From NCBI GenBank assembly GCA_948146395.1, contig OX411558.1, forward strand, positions 33,465,350 through 33,529,349: a stretch of 64,000 nucleotides of DNA. The letters run 5' to 3'. The position numbers and the translations under genes were made by a program. This document shows, in pieces, positions 23,401 through 34,500 of this stretch. How positions within the stretch are numbered: position 1 is the stretch's first letter; each line of letters starts with the position of its first letter. The DNA is from Fragum whitleyi. Taxonomy: Eukaryota; Mollusca; Bivalvia; Cardiida; Cardiidae. The notes below the pieces were generated by a model, which did no database searches, was not told the DNA's origin, and was given only the letters and a program-made list of their open reading frames with translations.

Positions 23401-26400
23401 TAATGACGATTGCATCAGGTTTACCTTCACAATAGAGATTTTTTTTAAAAAAAAAGCCGTTCTTTGTCGAATGACAAAAGGAAAGAGAAAATAGCAATGC
23501 AGACGATAACGTCCAGTACAAAACTGTTTACAAATACCCGTTCAATATAAGAAAGAAAAAATCTCATAAACCACCGTTATCACTCGATAGAATAGATAAA
23601 TTATCAAGTCTCATTCGGTTGTTAGACAAGGGATTTGGTTAATGGAAGTTTTGTCTACAAAAAGTAAAATAAAATAATAAATAAATAAAAAGAAGGAAAA
23701 ATGTCATGTTTACGCCAAATGAGTTATAAACGATTTTATTCGTGGACACTTTCAATAGGTCGTTAAAAAGTGTTTGGGCTACAATCCACAAATTTGTCGC
23801 TTTTCCATAGATAGTATAATTTAAAGAACAGAACAGTTTTACACTTCGAGTAAAAAAAATAAATACACAAGTAGAATTTACAAATCGCGGGACGTCTCAA
23901 GGCCGTCTCAATTTATCAACATTTGGGGTTAAATTCCACCTTTACTGTGAGTGCAGTTTTTGTCGATGATCTAATCCACGTGAATTAATGTCGTATGCAG
24001 CAGATATGCGTCGTATTGAAACTATGCGCGCTTTAAGATGTAACATCAATCAATTGAAACGGGGACATTTAAACTTAAAATAATGAGACGTTACAAGGCC
24101 GCCCGAAATAAACATCAGTGAAATATGAGGTCAAAGCCCGAACAAAAAGATTTGAGCAGATTCTATTATAACAAGTAACATGCACTGGTTTTATGTGTTT
24201 GAGCGCATGTGCGCAAAGATAGTCATTACATATTAATGGACACATTACATAGTTATTTCAGCTTGCTGAATAGTATCATACATTGTCTGAAGCTCCTTCG
24301 TTACAACACATGTCATTCACAATAAATACATGTATTATAATTATATTGGCGCTTCAATATATACTTAAAAAAAAACATCACAGGCCACGACTAAAAACCT
24401 AGATATTTATATCTTCTTTTTGCTTTGAACTAATCTAATGTGATCAGTTACGGAGAGAAGTGAGGTCCCTCCAGCCTATTTTTGTCGATTTTCGTGATAC
24501 GGAGTATTGATTGTGTTTTCTCATTAAAATAATAATAATAATAAAAAAATATAAGCGCGATTCATAAACATCCAAAATCATCGATGATTTACGAAATACG
24601 CTCATCCATTTTGTCATTTTTCGAATTCAGTAACATAATGTGTTCAAATATGTTTATGATTTCTTTAACACTTTTTAGTATAATCATACTTACTGATAAA
24701 GGGGGGGGGGTAATTTGGGTGTCAAATTGCCTGAAATATTTTAAAAATATTTGCACAAATCCTATGTTGTGGGTAATTGAGACAATTCAAATGAGTACCT
24801 ACAGCATATCATTTCATTTAGAAATTAAGATTTTTGGCATACTCACTCTTATCTGCACTTCTGTCGCCATGAAATTTCTTTGGCTTGTGAGGACAAGCGA
24901 ACCTGAACAATGATTTTGAAACTAAATCATGTTCTTGCATTGTCATTTATTAGAATAATTAATTTTCTGTCAAATTATTAAAAATGAGGTTTAACCAGAA
25001 TCCGCTTTCGTGAGCATTGGTTACAGATTGCTGTATATATACAGTATATTTGTATAAGTCCAATTGGCGATTTCGGACAATTTTCGACAAAGTGTTACAC
25101 GTGTTACAACTTTTTCGCGACACTAACGAGAGATTATACACAACATACCATATTTATGGAGGATTTTGACGAGATCAAGCTGACCACGTGACACAGCAAG
25201 AAGTAATGGCGTCTCTCCATTCTTACCGTCTATATCTACATTAGCATTTCCTGGATAAATGAAAAAATATTACATGTATAAGATAATACCTTTTATGTCA
25301 TACACTTTCACAAAATATCGTTACCTAATTTAGTAAGGTCAATTTACCTTTCTTATATAATGGGAAACAAAATGGTGAAACAAAGGATAACATTCTATCC
25401 TATTTATTTTCATTAAAGCAAAAAGAGTTCTTGATAATGAATAATCGATGGTAATTAAGTTACATGAAGTTAATCAAATCGAATAGAAAATGGTATTATT
25501 TGTGGTACCACCAACAGAGAGTTGGTTCTTTTGATTTCACTGGTTGACAAATTATTCAGAATCCTGCAGTTGAAATACTGAAACGATTTATCCACCCATT
25601 AAACAGCTTAGAATTAATCTATATCTAAATCAAAAGTTGACACTCTGAATAAAAGCACATAGAATAATTTATTCTCGACTAAGTTTCAAACCAGTGAAAA
25701 AACAAGTAATAGGATTATTTCAAGGCTGTTCCGACATTAATTAAATTTGAATCTGTTATCATTATTATTTCTTTTTTTTTTTAAATATTCACTGTTTTTG
25801 TTATATTAAGAACAAACGGACTCATTATTGCATAACAGTCAAAGTTATATACATGTAATCTGAAAATACTTTACAGTGATTTGAGGGTAAATGCTTTTGG
25901 AAAATCTCGAATGAAATGAACTTGATCTGAGACATCTATTTAATGATAAAACGCGCCCAACTTAAGTGTTTTGTTACTTATATCACTCAAAATGTAGATA
26001 AAACATTTAGTTTGTCATAAACAAAAAATATTATCTAACATTTTGAATTATAATTTCAACAAGTCAAGTTAAAAGGGACTGATTGATTCGACATATAGAG
26101 GTTAATTACTTGTTAAGTTGCTATGAGATTATAAATTTTCAAGATTCTTTATTGAACAGATTTGATCTTTACAGATCTTCATCTCAGAAATTTGCAAACA
26201 ATATGATATGGTATTAGTACAGTAGAAATATTTTTTTGTGTGTTAGTGAATAAGGTAGTATCAAATATGAAAATTGAATATCGTTGACGGAATATCAACC
26301 ATAAACCTTTGCGAAGACAAAGCTCAGCTTCGCTTTTACCCTGCGACCAGGATCTATTCAATCGCGATGCCGTTTTCAAAATATGCCCCGCTATGCAAGC

Positions 26401-27205
26401 GCTCTTCCATTTCATTACAAACGTTTTGTCATCCTGAACTCGGGCCATGTCAACATCACTGTATACTATAAACAATCGCATGCCTCTGTCTGGGCCCAAG
26501 ATTTTAAATATTTCTGTCGTACTCAACTGAGTATTAACTCAAACTTTGACCTCAAATTTCCAATTTATTTCTGCTGGAATACTTTGATAATTACACGAGA
26601 ACAAAAGATTACAGTATAATGGTATAATTCCAAATTCATTTATTTTCAAACCCGAAATTTGAGTAAATTCTCAGATTAGGAAGAGAAAAAGGTTTTATAA
26701 TCTCGGGCCAAGATTTTAGTCTTTGTTTTCTCAAACAAGTTTAATGCATATTTTGGTTGTCGTTTTGTTTAAAGTCAAATATATAAACTTATCAATTGCC
26801 TATCTTTTTACCTTTATTTAACATCATTTCTGCGACGTCGATATTCCCACTAGCTATAGCCTCATGTAGTGGAGTGTTACCATAATTGTCTTTTTGATTT
26901 AGGTCACATCCGGCCTGTATCAATTGTTCGGCTGTGTCCGTCTGGCCATACTTAGCCGCATAAAATATCAACGACTTTCCCTCACTATCCACAGCGTCCA
27001 TGTCACCACTGAGGCACGGTGGAGGGGTGAATAGGGTCCCACAAGGGACTGACGCCCTATTTCTTTTTAAAAGTTTCCTTCCGCCCCTTTTCAAATCTTC
27101 CGGTGTAAGGGATAAAATTGACCTCGAACGCATGGGCCGTTTTTCCGGCGGAAGTGCTGGTGTCGGTGTTACGGCCCACATAGAGTGACTTCTGCCTATT
27201 GGCAT
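20247..27205 (-). CDS. ankyrin-repeat protein gene (four coding exons)
   Basis: Model on the minus strand: 27205-26812, 25250-25149, 22098-21892, 20473-20247; 394+102+207+227 = 930 nt, 309 residues plus stop. All introns are phase 1 with GT-AG borders, and each junction codon joins cleanly (Gly, Gly, Asp). Residues 1-70 form a basic tail (RGGRKLLKRNR). About five ankyrin repeats follow (near 73-105, 106-138, 139-171, 172-204, 205-239), with signatures GNTPLHEA, GETPLLLAV, CSPVYKAL and KSCLYAAA. A basic C-terminal tail ends in RSLSRSSESSSSS. No membrane segment or SOCS box is seen. Ankyrin repeats bind partner proteins; the role and orthology are unknown. Extra phase-1 exons in the introns cannot be excluded. 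Confidence 0.82.
20551..21436 (+). repeat. hairpin-ended modular repeat, copy 1 (intron 3 of the ankyrin gene)
   Basis: It starts ACAAGAGGACCATGATG, with CTCACTTGAGTCTCTTTGG after it, and ends in a GACGACGGACATT tract followed by a hairpin (21399..21432: AGCTTACC...GTGCTCAGGTGAGCT) and an A-run. Inside are repeated phrases (GCCCAAATATGACCCC, TTGATATGAA, TACCAAATATGAAAGC). It is the same family as 58881..60822. It is non-coding and lies antisense within the ankyrin gene intron. Confidence 0.75.
21892..22098 (-). CDS. ankyrin gene, coding exon 3
   Basis: It is bounded by the acceptor TCTATACAG and a strong donor GTGAGT (complement of 21886..21891). Its 207 nt in phase 1 encode ankyrin repeats 4 and most of 5: ADVNKSDICGCSPVYKAL and then NGKSCLYAAAHNN. 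Repeat 5 has about three extra residues (KIKCHP region) compared with the 33-residue norm. Confidence 0.88.
22099..25148 (-). other. intron 2 of the ankyrin gene
   Basis: About 3.05 kb, phase 1. I found no further ankyrin exon or delimited repeat inside it. Confidence 0.6.
25149..25250 (-). CDS. ankyrin gene, coding exon 2
   Basis: A 102-nt exon between the acceptor ATTTATCCAG and donor GTATGT. It encodes the equivalent of one ankyrin repeat: NANVDIDGKNGETPLLLAV then SRGQLDLVKILHKY. It is far too short to appear as a free open frame and was found by ankyrin consensus, splice sites and phase. Confidence 0.88.
25251..26811 (-). other. intron 1 of the ankyrin gene
   Basis: About 1.56 kb, phase 1. 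No coding sequence or delimited repeat was seen. Short open frames around 26180-26620 on both strands lack splice support and family resemblance. Confidence 0.6.
26812..27205 (-). CDS. ankyrin gene, first coding exon
   Basis: ATG at 27205 has A at -3 and an in-frame TGA 12 nt upstream. CAG directly before TATG could instead be an acceptor from a 5' UTR intron. The donor is GTAAAA (phase 1, ending in the G of Gly132). It encodes the basic N-terminal tail and ankyrin repeats 1 and 2 (EGKSLIFYAAKYG; NYGNTPLHEAIASGNIDVAE). Confidence 0.85.
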
Positions 27206-28256
27206 ACTGCCGTGTCAGGAGGAACTGTCCACTCACTTATTGATTTGTTTGAATTATCGAAACTCAGTTTAAACACCGACGGTGACAGTCTGCAAGAAAT
27301 ATTAGAAAAGAAACTGCAACACATGTGTTGTAAAAGACAAATTTCACAAGAGTTTTCCGAAAAAATGGGATGTAAAAGAAATATAATATTAGTTACTAAA
27401 AGACATTGGTCGTAGAAGAAATTTTAAATGAGTCACTAAATCACATGGATTTTAATACAAGAAATTTAAGATGGATTGATGCAACACATAGCTTTGTCAC
27501 AAGATATATTAGATAAGTTAACCTTTTGCTGTTTAATCCCTGCTTTTTACGTGCCTGTCATTTTATGATTGAGAAAACATTGTGAAAAAAGAAGAAATTG
27601 CATCTGACAAGCAATTTCTTCTTTTTCCACACTATTTTCTACCCTTATGAATGTTTTTTTTTTCAAATTAAATCCACTTTAAATTTTCGTCTGCAAAACC
27701 TTTGAATTTGGACAGGTCCAAAATTTTGTAAAATAGGAAAGGGTTAATGAAGCAAGAATGGTTGTACAAGAATATTAGATGGGCTACTACATCACTAATA
27801 TTCTTTCATTTTTTCTTAGTTTATATGATTTATAAACTACAGCCAAATCTAATCTAAGCCTTCAACTTTTACCCTCTTCCCCTTGCTCGCGAGTAAACCT
27901 TCAATCAGGAACTATGCCATGCAGCGCATTAAGCAATTAAACTGGATAGATTAATCGTAACTTGCCTAAAAAATGTAAACTTTGGTCGCAAGAGACTAGG
28001 AAGGGATTCCGTGTGCTAAAAGTACCAGATGATTTAATTCATATTATTGAAAAATTCTAGATTTTTCATCGTGACAACAAATTTTACTGAAAACTGTAAA
28101 AAATATCAAAATGTAATAAAGTTACACAATTGAGAATGGCCACAGGGAGGTCGATAGAAAATTATTGATAAAGTTTTATTGACGAAATACTTAATGTCAG
28201 GTCACGATCGATTTGATTTAAGGTAAACCTGACGTTGTGCGTAAGTTAAAGGTAAC

Positions 28257-28260
<4 letters not shown>
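27206..28260. other. upstream region of the ankyrin gene
   Basis: This should hold the promoter or 5' UTR exons, but no TATA box or initiator can be assigned with confidence. A compact hairpin at 27582..27630 is listed separately. Confidence 0.4.
27582..27630. repeat. 20-bp near-perfect inverted repeat with 9-nt loop
   Basis: GTGAAAAAAGAAGAAATTGC (27582..27601) pairs with 27611..27630 at 19 of 20 positions. The 49-nt hairpin is shorter than a typical animal pre-miRNA. Confidence 0.7.
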
Positions 28261-28300
<40 letters not shown>

Positions 28301-28364
28301 GGAGAGAGAGAAAGAGAAAGACAGGGCGAGACAATGACAGAGGGGAGATGGGGAGGGAGGGGAG

Positions 28365-28458
<94 letters not shown>

Positions 28459-28608
28459 GAGAAAGAGAGAGAGAGAGAGAGATTGAGAGAGAGAAAGAGA
28501 GAGAGAATGAGAGAGAGAGAGGGAGAGAGAGAAAGAGAGAGAGAAGCAGAGATAGAGGGGGAGAGACAGAGAGAGAGAGGGTGAGAGAGAGAAGAGAAAG
28601 GGGTGAGA

Positions 28609-28691
<83 letters not shown>
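28261..28691. repeat. (GA)n simple-sequence tract, about 430 bp
   Basis: Almost pure purine on the plus strand, with interruptions (GGGCGAGACAATGACAG around 28323; GATTGAG, GCAGAGATAG further on). Long open frames on both strands are artefacts of the dinucleotide repeat. Such polypurine tracts can form triplex DNA. Confidence 0.95.
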
Positions 28692-28695
<4 letters not shown>

Positions 28696-29937
28696 CAGGA
28701 AATGTTTAGCGATTGTTTTATCAATCTTTGTCAGGCGCGGCATATCAACACTTTTCCTGTGACTTTTTTTTCGTAGTTTCGATCACTTATAACGGACATT
28801 CTATCGATATATGGATCCATTACTCTTCTGTGATGTCCTCGGACATTCCCCTTCTCAACACTGTCTTATTTTCATTAATAAACGCGGTTAAAAGGCTGAA
28901 ACAATGGTTCAAATACATTTCGAAGAAGATTTTTTGTTATTTTTAAACAGAAGAATATTCATTCCAGAATATACGAGTATGCTGAAGCGAAAAGTGTTTA
29001 GCCTTGCTTGCACGTATCTGTGACAGCAGCAAGCAGTCTGACAGAGATCGGTACATTTCTCTCTCATACTTTTCTCTCTCAAACATATTCGGAACACCCC
29101 TCGACTATTTCCGTATTACTGCAACAGACCGTTTAATTGTCCGAGTAATGTTACGAACGTCTCCCAGGATGACCCGTTTTTGCATGACAGGTCAATATCT
29201 TTTGATAAACGTTTTATTACACACTCTAATACCATAGAAAATATATCTTACCAAATAGAATCAATCCTACAAATTTAATCCGACTTTCTAATTTATTGGA
29301 AAAAAGAAAAATGATCAAACTTTCCGCCCGATTTGTTAGACGATCAATGAAAACTGAAAGTGCGACAATTTCTACTTAGTTTGATGAGGTAGTTTGCTCT
29401 CTGATAATACTCTGTATTATATTACATATATCATGATATGATAAACATATGGGGTTATAGCGCATGCGCACTGCTTTAACGACAAATGCTTATTGCGAAA
29501 AATGATTACGAAACAAATAGTTTTCAGTTTTAAATCTTTTAAATATGACCCCTTCACGTGGTTGTTTAAACTAGGGTCTTTATTGCAAAAGACAGTTGTC
29601 CATATTGCATGCAATTACAAAATAGATTTTCAAAAATATGCCTACAACTATTTATTACTCCGAGATCGGTAAAACCAGGGACTCTCAATATACAGTAAAT
29701 TGGGTCCGTGGTAATACAGATGTATGCATAATAAAACAGATATAGTCGGACGCGTAGACGATTAAATTGTGAACGTAAATAGGGAGAATGTTGAGAAAAG
29801 ATAGGAGTAAAATCATATATTATACTGAAATTTATAAAAATGCTTCGGTCATAAAGAAAGGGTAATAAGAGAACAATGATGGTCCTATATCGTCCAACCT
29901 TGACAGTATTCAGTGTAAAAAAGAAAATTTTCATTGA
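28692..29937. other. unassigned non-coding sequence
   Basis: No exon, repeat boundary or RNA gene could be supported. Confidence 0.4.
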
Positions 29938-30660
29938 GGTCCCCCTTTTCCCATATTATATGGATCCTTCCCTATTCATAACTCGTGACTTGACAAACAT
30001 TCGGACCAAGTTTCATAAAGATTAGGCAAAATTTGTGTCCTTTGGAAAGGAAATTGTCATTAAAGCCCCTTTACTCGTGAAATGGCATATATCACTCCCT
30101 ATTACCAAGGGTTCATTCTTGTGACCTGACAAACAATCAGACCAAGTTTCATAAAGATTGGTCCATATTTGTGGCTTCTAAAATGTAAATAAGAAAAATA
30201 TCATTGATGCCCCTTTTCCAATGGTATGGCATGGTTCCTTCCAATTTTGAATGGGGTTCGTCCTTGTAACCAGCGAAACCTTCTGGTCTAGTTTCATGAA
30301 GATTAGACCATACTTGTGGCCTCTTGTTTGTAAACAAGAATATTGTCATTAAGGCCCCGTTTCCTGTGATATAGTATGGATTCTTCCCATTTTAAAAGGG
30401 TTCATCCTTATTACTGACAAACATTCTGACCAAGTTTCATCAAACAAGAAAAATGCCATTAAGACCCCTTTTCCCGTGATATGGCACGGACCCGTCCCAT
30501 CTAGGCTTTATCCTTAACAAATGACAATTATTCTCGCCAAGAAGCAGGGAGATTAGGTCATATTTGTGGCCTCTTGAGTGTAAACACTAAAATTGTTGAC
30601 GTCGGAAGACACACGACGCACGACAAATATTGAACGATCACAAAAGCACAAGAGCTATAA
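29938..30660 (+). repeat. modular repeat with 140-bp units, degenerate end
   Basis: About four units share phrases such as CATTAAGGCCCC, TTTTCC(C/T)GTGATATGG, CCTTGTGACC(T)GACAAAC and CCAAGTTTCATAAAGATT, spaced about 140 bp (30006, 30145, 30288, 30431). The end has the family tail GACGCACGAC...CGATCACAAAAGC followed by a damaged terminal hairpin. It is the same subfamily as 62830..63836. Confidence 0.7.
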
Positions 30661-31435
30661 AAAACTTCTTAAAGTTTCAAGTTTACATAACCACTTTCAA
30701 TAAAAAAAGAGTGAATATTAATATAATATGCCATAGCTGATTTACCTTGACATTAGATGCAACAACCCGTTTAAATAGGCTCCGCCCTGCCAGGGGAAAA
30801 TCATGGATTATAACCATGGCTAAATAAGCGTCGTAATTACGACGAGTTGATTGTACACAGTACTGACGCGCATTATGTTTTAGTATCAATCATCTTTGCA
30901 GAGCTAATCATCAAATTCAGTTTTGATCTCAAAAAGGGTGAAAATATAAAATCCCATTTTTTTCGTTTCTTTTACTAACCTGTGTTTTACATGTATTTTC
31001 GGACACGGATGCCTAAAAAATACTTGAATATCTCCGTGAGCCTATTGACCTTCAACCGTGATATTTACCCTGGGAGTATCCGGACAAACTTTCCGTATGC
31101 ATCTAGTCTCATCTAAAGGAAAAAATTGTACCGAGGAGTTAATTTGAAATTCATCCATAAATGTTATCCTAAAAAATGCATCGGACACAGCCACCCACCC
31201 AAACAGACATTAACTCACACGTGCATAGAGGTAACTCTGTTTCATTGCGGGAGCATCATTATCATCTAAAATGACATAAGATAACGACAGAATTAACATG
31301 AAATTTACTTTGACGTGACAAATATATGCACCGGTCAATATAATGTTTAATACCTTGAAGGCCAAGACCTCCTGGCGGATATAAAATTTTTGGAACGGAA
31401 AAAGTCGAAATGAACACAGAAGGAATGTGGTATAC
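30661..31435. other. unassigned non-coding sequence
   Basis: Nothing recognised. Confidence 0.4.
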
Positions 31436-31511
31436 GGGCCCCTTGAGTGCGAGAGAAGAAAAATAGTGAATATTAATTCATTATTTCTCTTCTCTCGCAC
31501 TCCAGGGTCCC
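31436..31511. repeat. long near-perfect palindrome (76 nt)
   Basis: The arms of about 36 bp run from GGGCCCCTTGAGTGCGAGAG to its imperfect complement ending CTCGCACTCCAGGGTCCC, joined by a few AT bases around 31472. The size is within the range of pre-miRNA hairpins or of a minimal foldback element. Confidence 0.75.
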
Positions 31512-31519
31512 GTTCACTT

Positions 31520-31760
31520 AACGAAAAATCAAACGTAAGTCAGAATCACAAATCGTACCCAGTGGTGTTTTCATACAATGTAAGATTCTGTCTTGCAATA
31601 TCTCATAGGAATCGTCTTTTTAAGACGATTTCGATGGGATGTTACATGGTAGCATCACACATTTAGTTACTGCTGTAGAGGTGACGTTAATTTTTGACTT
31701 ACGCAAAAATGATCTCAAGATGTTTAGTAAAACATGCCCCAGATGTCTCTTACTGACATG
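31520..31760. repeat. dispersed repeat, copy 2
   Basis: It shares ordered blocks with 2400..2640 (AATCACAAATCG, TTTAGTTACTGCTGTAGA, AATTTTTGACTTACGC, CAAAAATGATCT, GTTTAGTAAAA). Class unknown. Confidence 0.55.
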
Positions 31761-31852
31761 TTTCGACCTCACAGTCAAGTCTCTTGTTCTTCCTTCACAT
31801 TTCCTTTGTCTCCTTTCCCACACTTCAGTCCGTGTCTCCTCTTTCCCCCCTC

Positions 31853-31893
31853 TCTGTCTCTCTCTCTCTCTCTCCCTCTCTCTCTCTCGCTCG

Positions 31894-31924
<31 letters not shown>

Positions 31925-31938
31925 GCTCGCTTTCTTTC
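31853..31938. repeat. (TC)n simple-sequence tract
   Basis: Pyrimidine-rich CT repeats with occasional GCTCGC interruptions. Overlapping Ser/Leu-rich open frames are artefacts. Confidence 0.9.
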
Positions 31939-32414
31939 TCTATCTTCTCTCACAATACAATCACAAATCTTAAAAATTTAAGATTGTGAAACGTCCTCCA
32001 ATCATCCATATTTGTGTAATAGGTAATATTCCAACTACTCAAGGTATAAATTATAATCACAGGATTGGTATAAGGGAGGCAATAAAGTCAAATACTAGCA
32101 GATACACCTTGCGTGGTTGTTACCCTTTAATTTCTTGATACACGCTTCCCTTTATCTTTTTATCCATGCATTGACATTAAATTGGCGGCTAACACTTCCT
32201 ACGTATTGTACATTGACATCGGCGATTTGGTCCGAATTTTATCTCAATGCCTCATACACATGTATGTCTAAGATAAGACCATCGTTCATTTATTTCTTCC
32301 ATCACAGCATTTCAGTTGCAAGAAGCGTGAAGGGCGTTTTTATTAATACTATATTCTCCATGATGATGTAAATATCATCCATTTGAGAAATGCAAAATTT
32401 TCAATGTTGCATTT

Positions 32415-32640
32415 TCTGCTCACCTGAGCACGAAGGCCTCAATTTTGGCTTTTGCAGTTGTGAGATGCCTGTTGGCCGTCTTGCGTCGCCCATCTTCTTC
32501 TTTTACAGTGTATACGCTCTAGTGGTCATCTTTTCTTATTCAATACACTTGAAAATTGTTGATCAAAGGCTAGGTATAAAGGCAAAATCCTAAAAAATCC
32601 TTGTGGACATTCCAGAGGTCACATTTTGATCCAAATTAAC
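32415..32640 (-). repeat. 3' end of a modular repeat, reverse orientation
   Basis: Read on the minus strand it ends CCTTCGTGCTCAGGTGAGCAG, preceded by a GGGCGACGCAAGACGGCCAAC tract. This is the family terminus without its outer stem half. It sits head to head with the copy starting at about 32644. Confidence 0.55.
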
Positions 32641-32643
32641 TTA

Positions 32644-34500
32644 AACAAGGGGTTCATTGGCCCTGAGTGCTCATCTGATTAAATAGATCTATTACTAAAC
32701 TTTGTCTATACAAACCAAGAAAAAGAGATTTCTTCTTAATTCTTTCTCTAAAATGAAAAAAAAAATGTAGAATGCCCCCCCCCCCCCCCCTGGTCTTGAG
32801 ATTTTTTTCTAAACAGGCTATCAGTCTCACGGTTCTGGTGGCGACCTTATAGAATTCTATATGGATCTAAGATCCCCATTCTCTGTTCCTGGGAGTCAAA
32901 CATGATTTGTACAATCTATTTTAAGATGTTTAAATTAACTGATGTGATCACCCGTGGAGTTATTAATGATGATGAGTTAATGGGGTTACCCATGGTTACT
33001 GATGATCAAAAATAAAGGCTGTCAGTCTCCTGATTTGGAAAAGGAAAATTTAAAGATTAATATAAAGACCCTTAGACCCACACCCTCCCCTAAGTGTTCT
33101 GCCCCTGTCAGCCCAACATTCATGTCTTCTTCATTTTAAAATGATGATCCAAAATACAAAATATAAAGGAATACAAAGAATTTTTTTAATATATGGCCCT
33201 TTAGTTATATCCGCATAAAGTACTCATCATCTCACAGTCGATGCCAATTATACTCAGTTCCAAAAGAAAGTGTGCACTTTTAAAATTCGAATATCTCGCA
33301 ACGTACTCAATGTACTGTCACAAAATTTTGCATAACAAACCTCGACACTATTATCTAGCGATACTTGAGAAAATAGGGGCGCGAAACTCATTGAAATAAG
33401 GCTAGTAAAGAATCTTTGATTTTCAGTGATTTGCTTTTGTATCCCACAGTTGATGAATAACTATTTTGGAATTGCATTCAGTCCAATTCCTGTGTCCTAC
33501 CTTGTAATAAATTCATATCTGAATGACAATTGTACACCATAAAACAACGTAGGTTGACGCACAAATTTCATGTGTGGGCGAAAATTAACCCCGTGTAAAG
33601 AAATTTGTCCATAAAAATAGATAAGCACTCATTCGCCAATGAGAATCGTATGTATCGGCTTGAACTTCCTCTATTACGTATTAACTTATATTGTATAACG
33701 CTATTGCATCGTTGTATCAGACGTTATTTACCGATCAACGCAGCGATTTCTAACGCTTGCGCAGGTTAGACGTCTGTACGTAAACTACAACTTCTGTTTG
33801 GAAATGGTAGTGAGTCGCTAGTGAAACTAGGAAATACGATATAAGTAAATTTCTCTTTACCAAAAAAGAAATTCTAGGAGGGCCAATCTCAACACCATAT
33901 GTGCTGAACAAGTACCCACAGTATACGCAACTTTTTTTTCGAAAACGGATTTTGTGCCTCGTTTCTTAAGGGTCATGTCTGAAACATGCAACGGATTTTA
34001 CAACCAAGAGTTCCTCCAACTTTTCAAAAAATAAGGAAAACCAAATAGCGAAAGTGCACACTTTCTTTTGGAACTAAGTATATCAAGACTGTTTGAGTCC
34101 TGATTTTGAAGAAGAATTTAAACGATTTCTAGATTGACCCCCCCCCCCCCGATACTTTGCAACTGTTGGCCAAACAGTCATAATTATAGGCATAACGATT
34201 TAAATAAAAGTGTATGATCTGTTGATCTTTACCAAATAAAAAGACTGTTAGCCACGTCGTTCATGAGAAGAAGAATTTTAAATATTTTCATAAAAGATCA
34301 GCCTTGGTTACCATTTACCAGTCATTAACCGATTTCAATAGTATTTTGAAAGAGGACCACCCGAGAAACATTCCTTGAAAATTTTGTGTAAATTGACCCA
34401 GTAGTCTAGGAGGAGATGTCGTTTAAAAGAATTATTGACGGATGTCGGACGGAGGGAAACCAAAATAGCTCACACGAGCACTATATGGGCCGCATTGTCA
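32644..34500 (+). repeat. degenerate modular repeat interrupted by a DNA element
   Basis: The start AACAAGGGGTTCATTGGCCC then TGAGTGCTCATCTGA resembles the family 5' end. The end, near 34430..34490, has GACGGATGTCGGACGG then AATAGCTCACACGAGCAC. The interior is interrupted by the TA-flanked element at 33253..34078. C-runs occur at about 32777 and 34139. Confidence 0.5.
33253..34078. mobile_element. non-autonomous DNA transposon with 28-bp TIRs, TA-flanked
   Basis: The left terminus CTCAGTTCCAAAAGAAAGTG (33253..33280) and right terminus 34051..34078 are inverted copies differing at one of 28 positions. Both sides are flanked by TA (33251..33252; 34079..34080), which fits Tc1/mariner-type target duplication. 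It is 826 bp with no transposase frame, so it would need a protein supplied in trans. A decayed relative lies at 820..1195. The near-perfect termini suggest recent activity, although the interior differs strongly from the relative. Confidence 0.8.

Noticed and set aside
28218..28743. Long Ser/Leu-rich and Arg/Glu-rich open frames on both strands
   Set aside because: They are six-frame readings of the (GA)n tract, not proteins.
31639..31989. Three overlapping Ser/Leu-rich open frames
   Set aside because: They come from the (TC)n repeat and a dispersed repeat, with no splice or family support.
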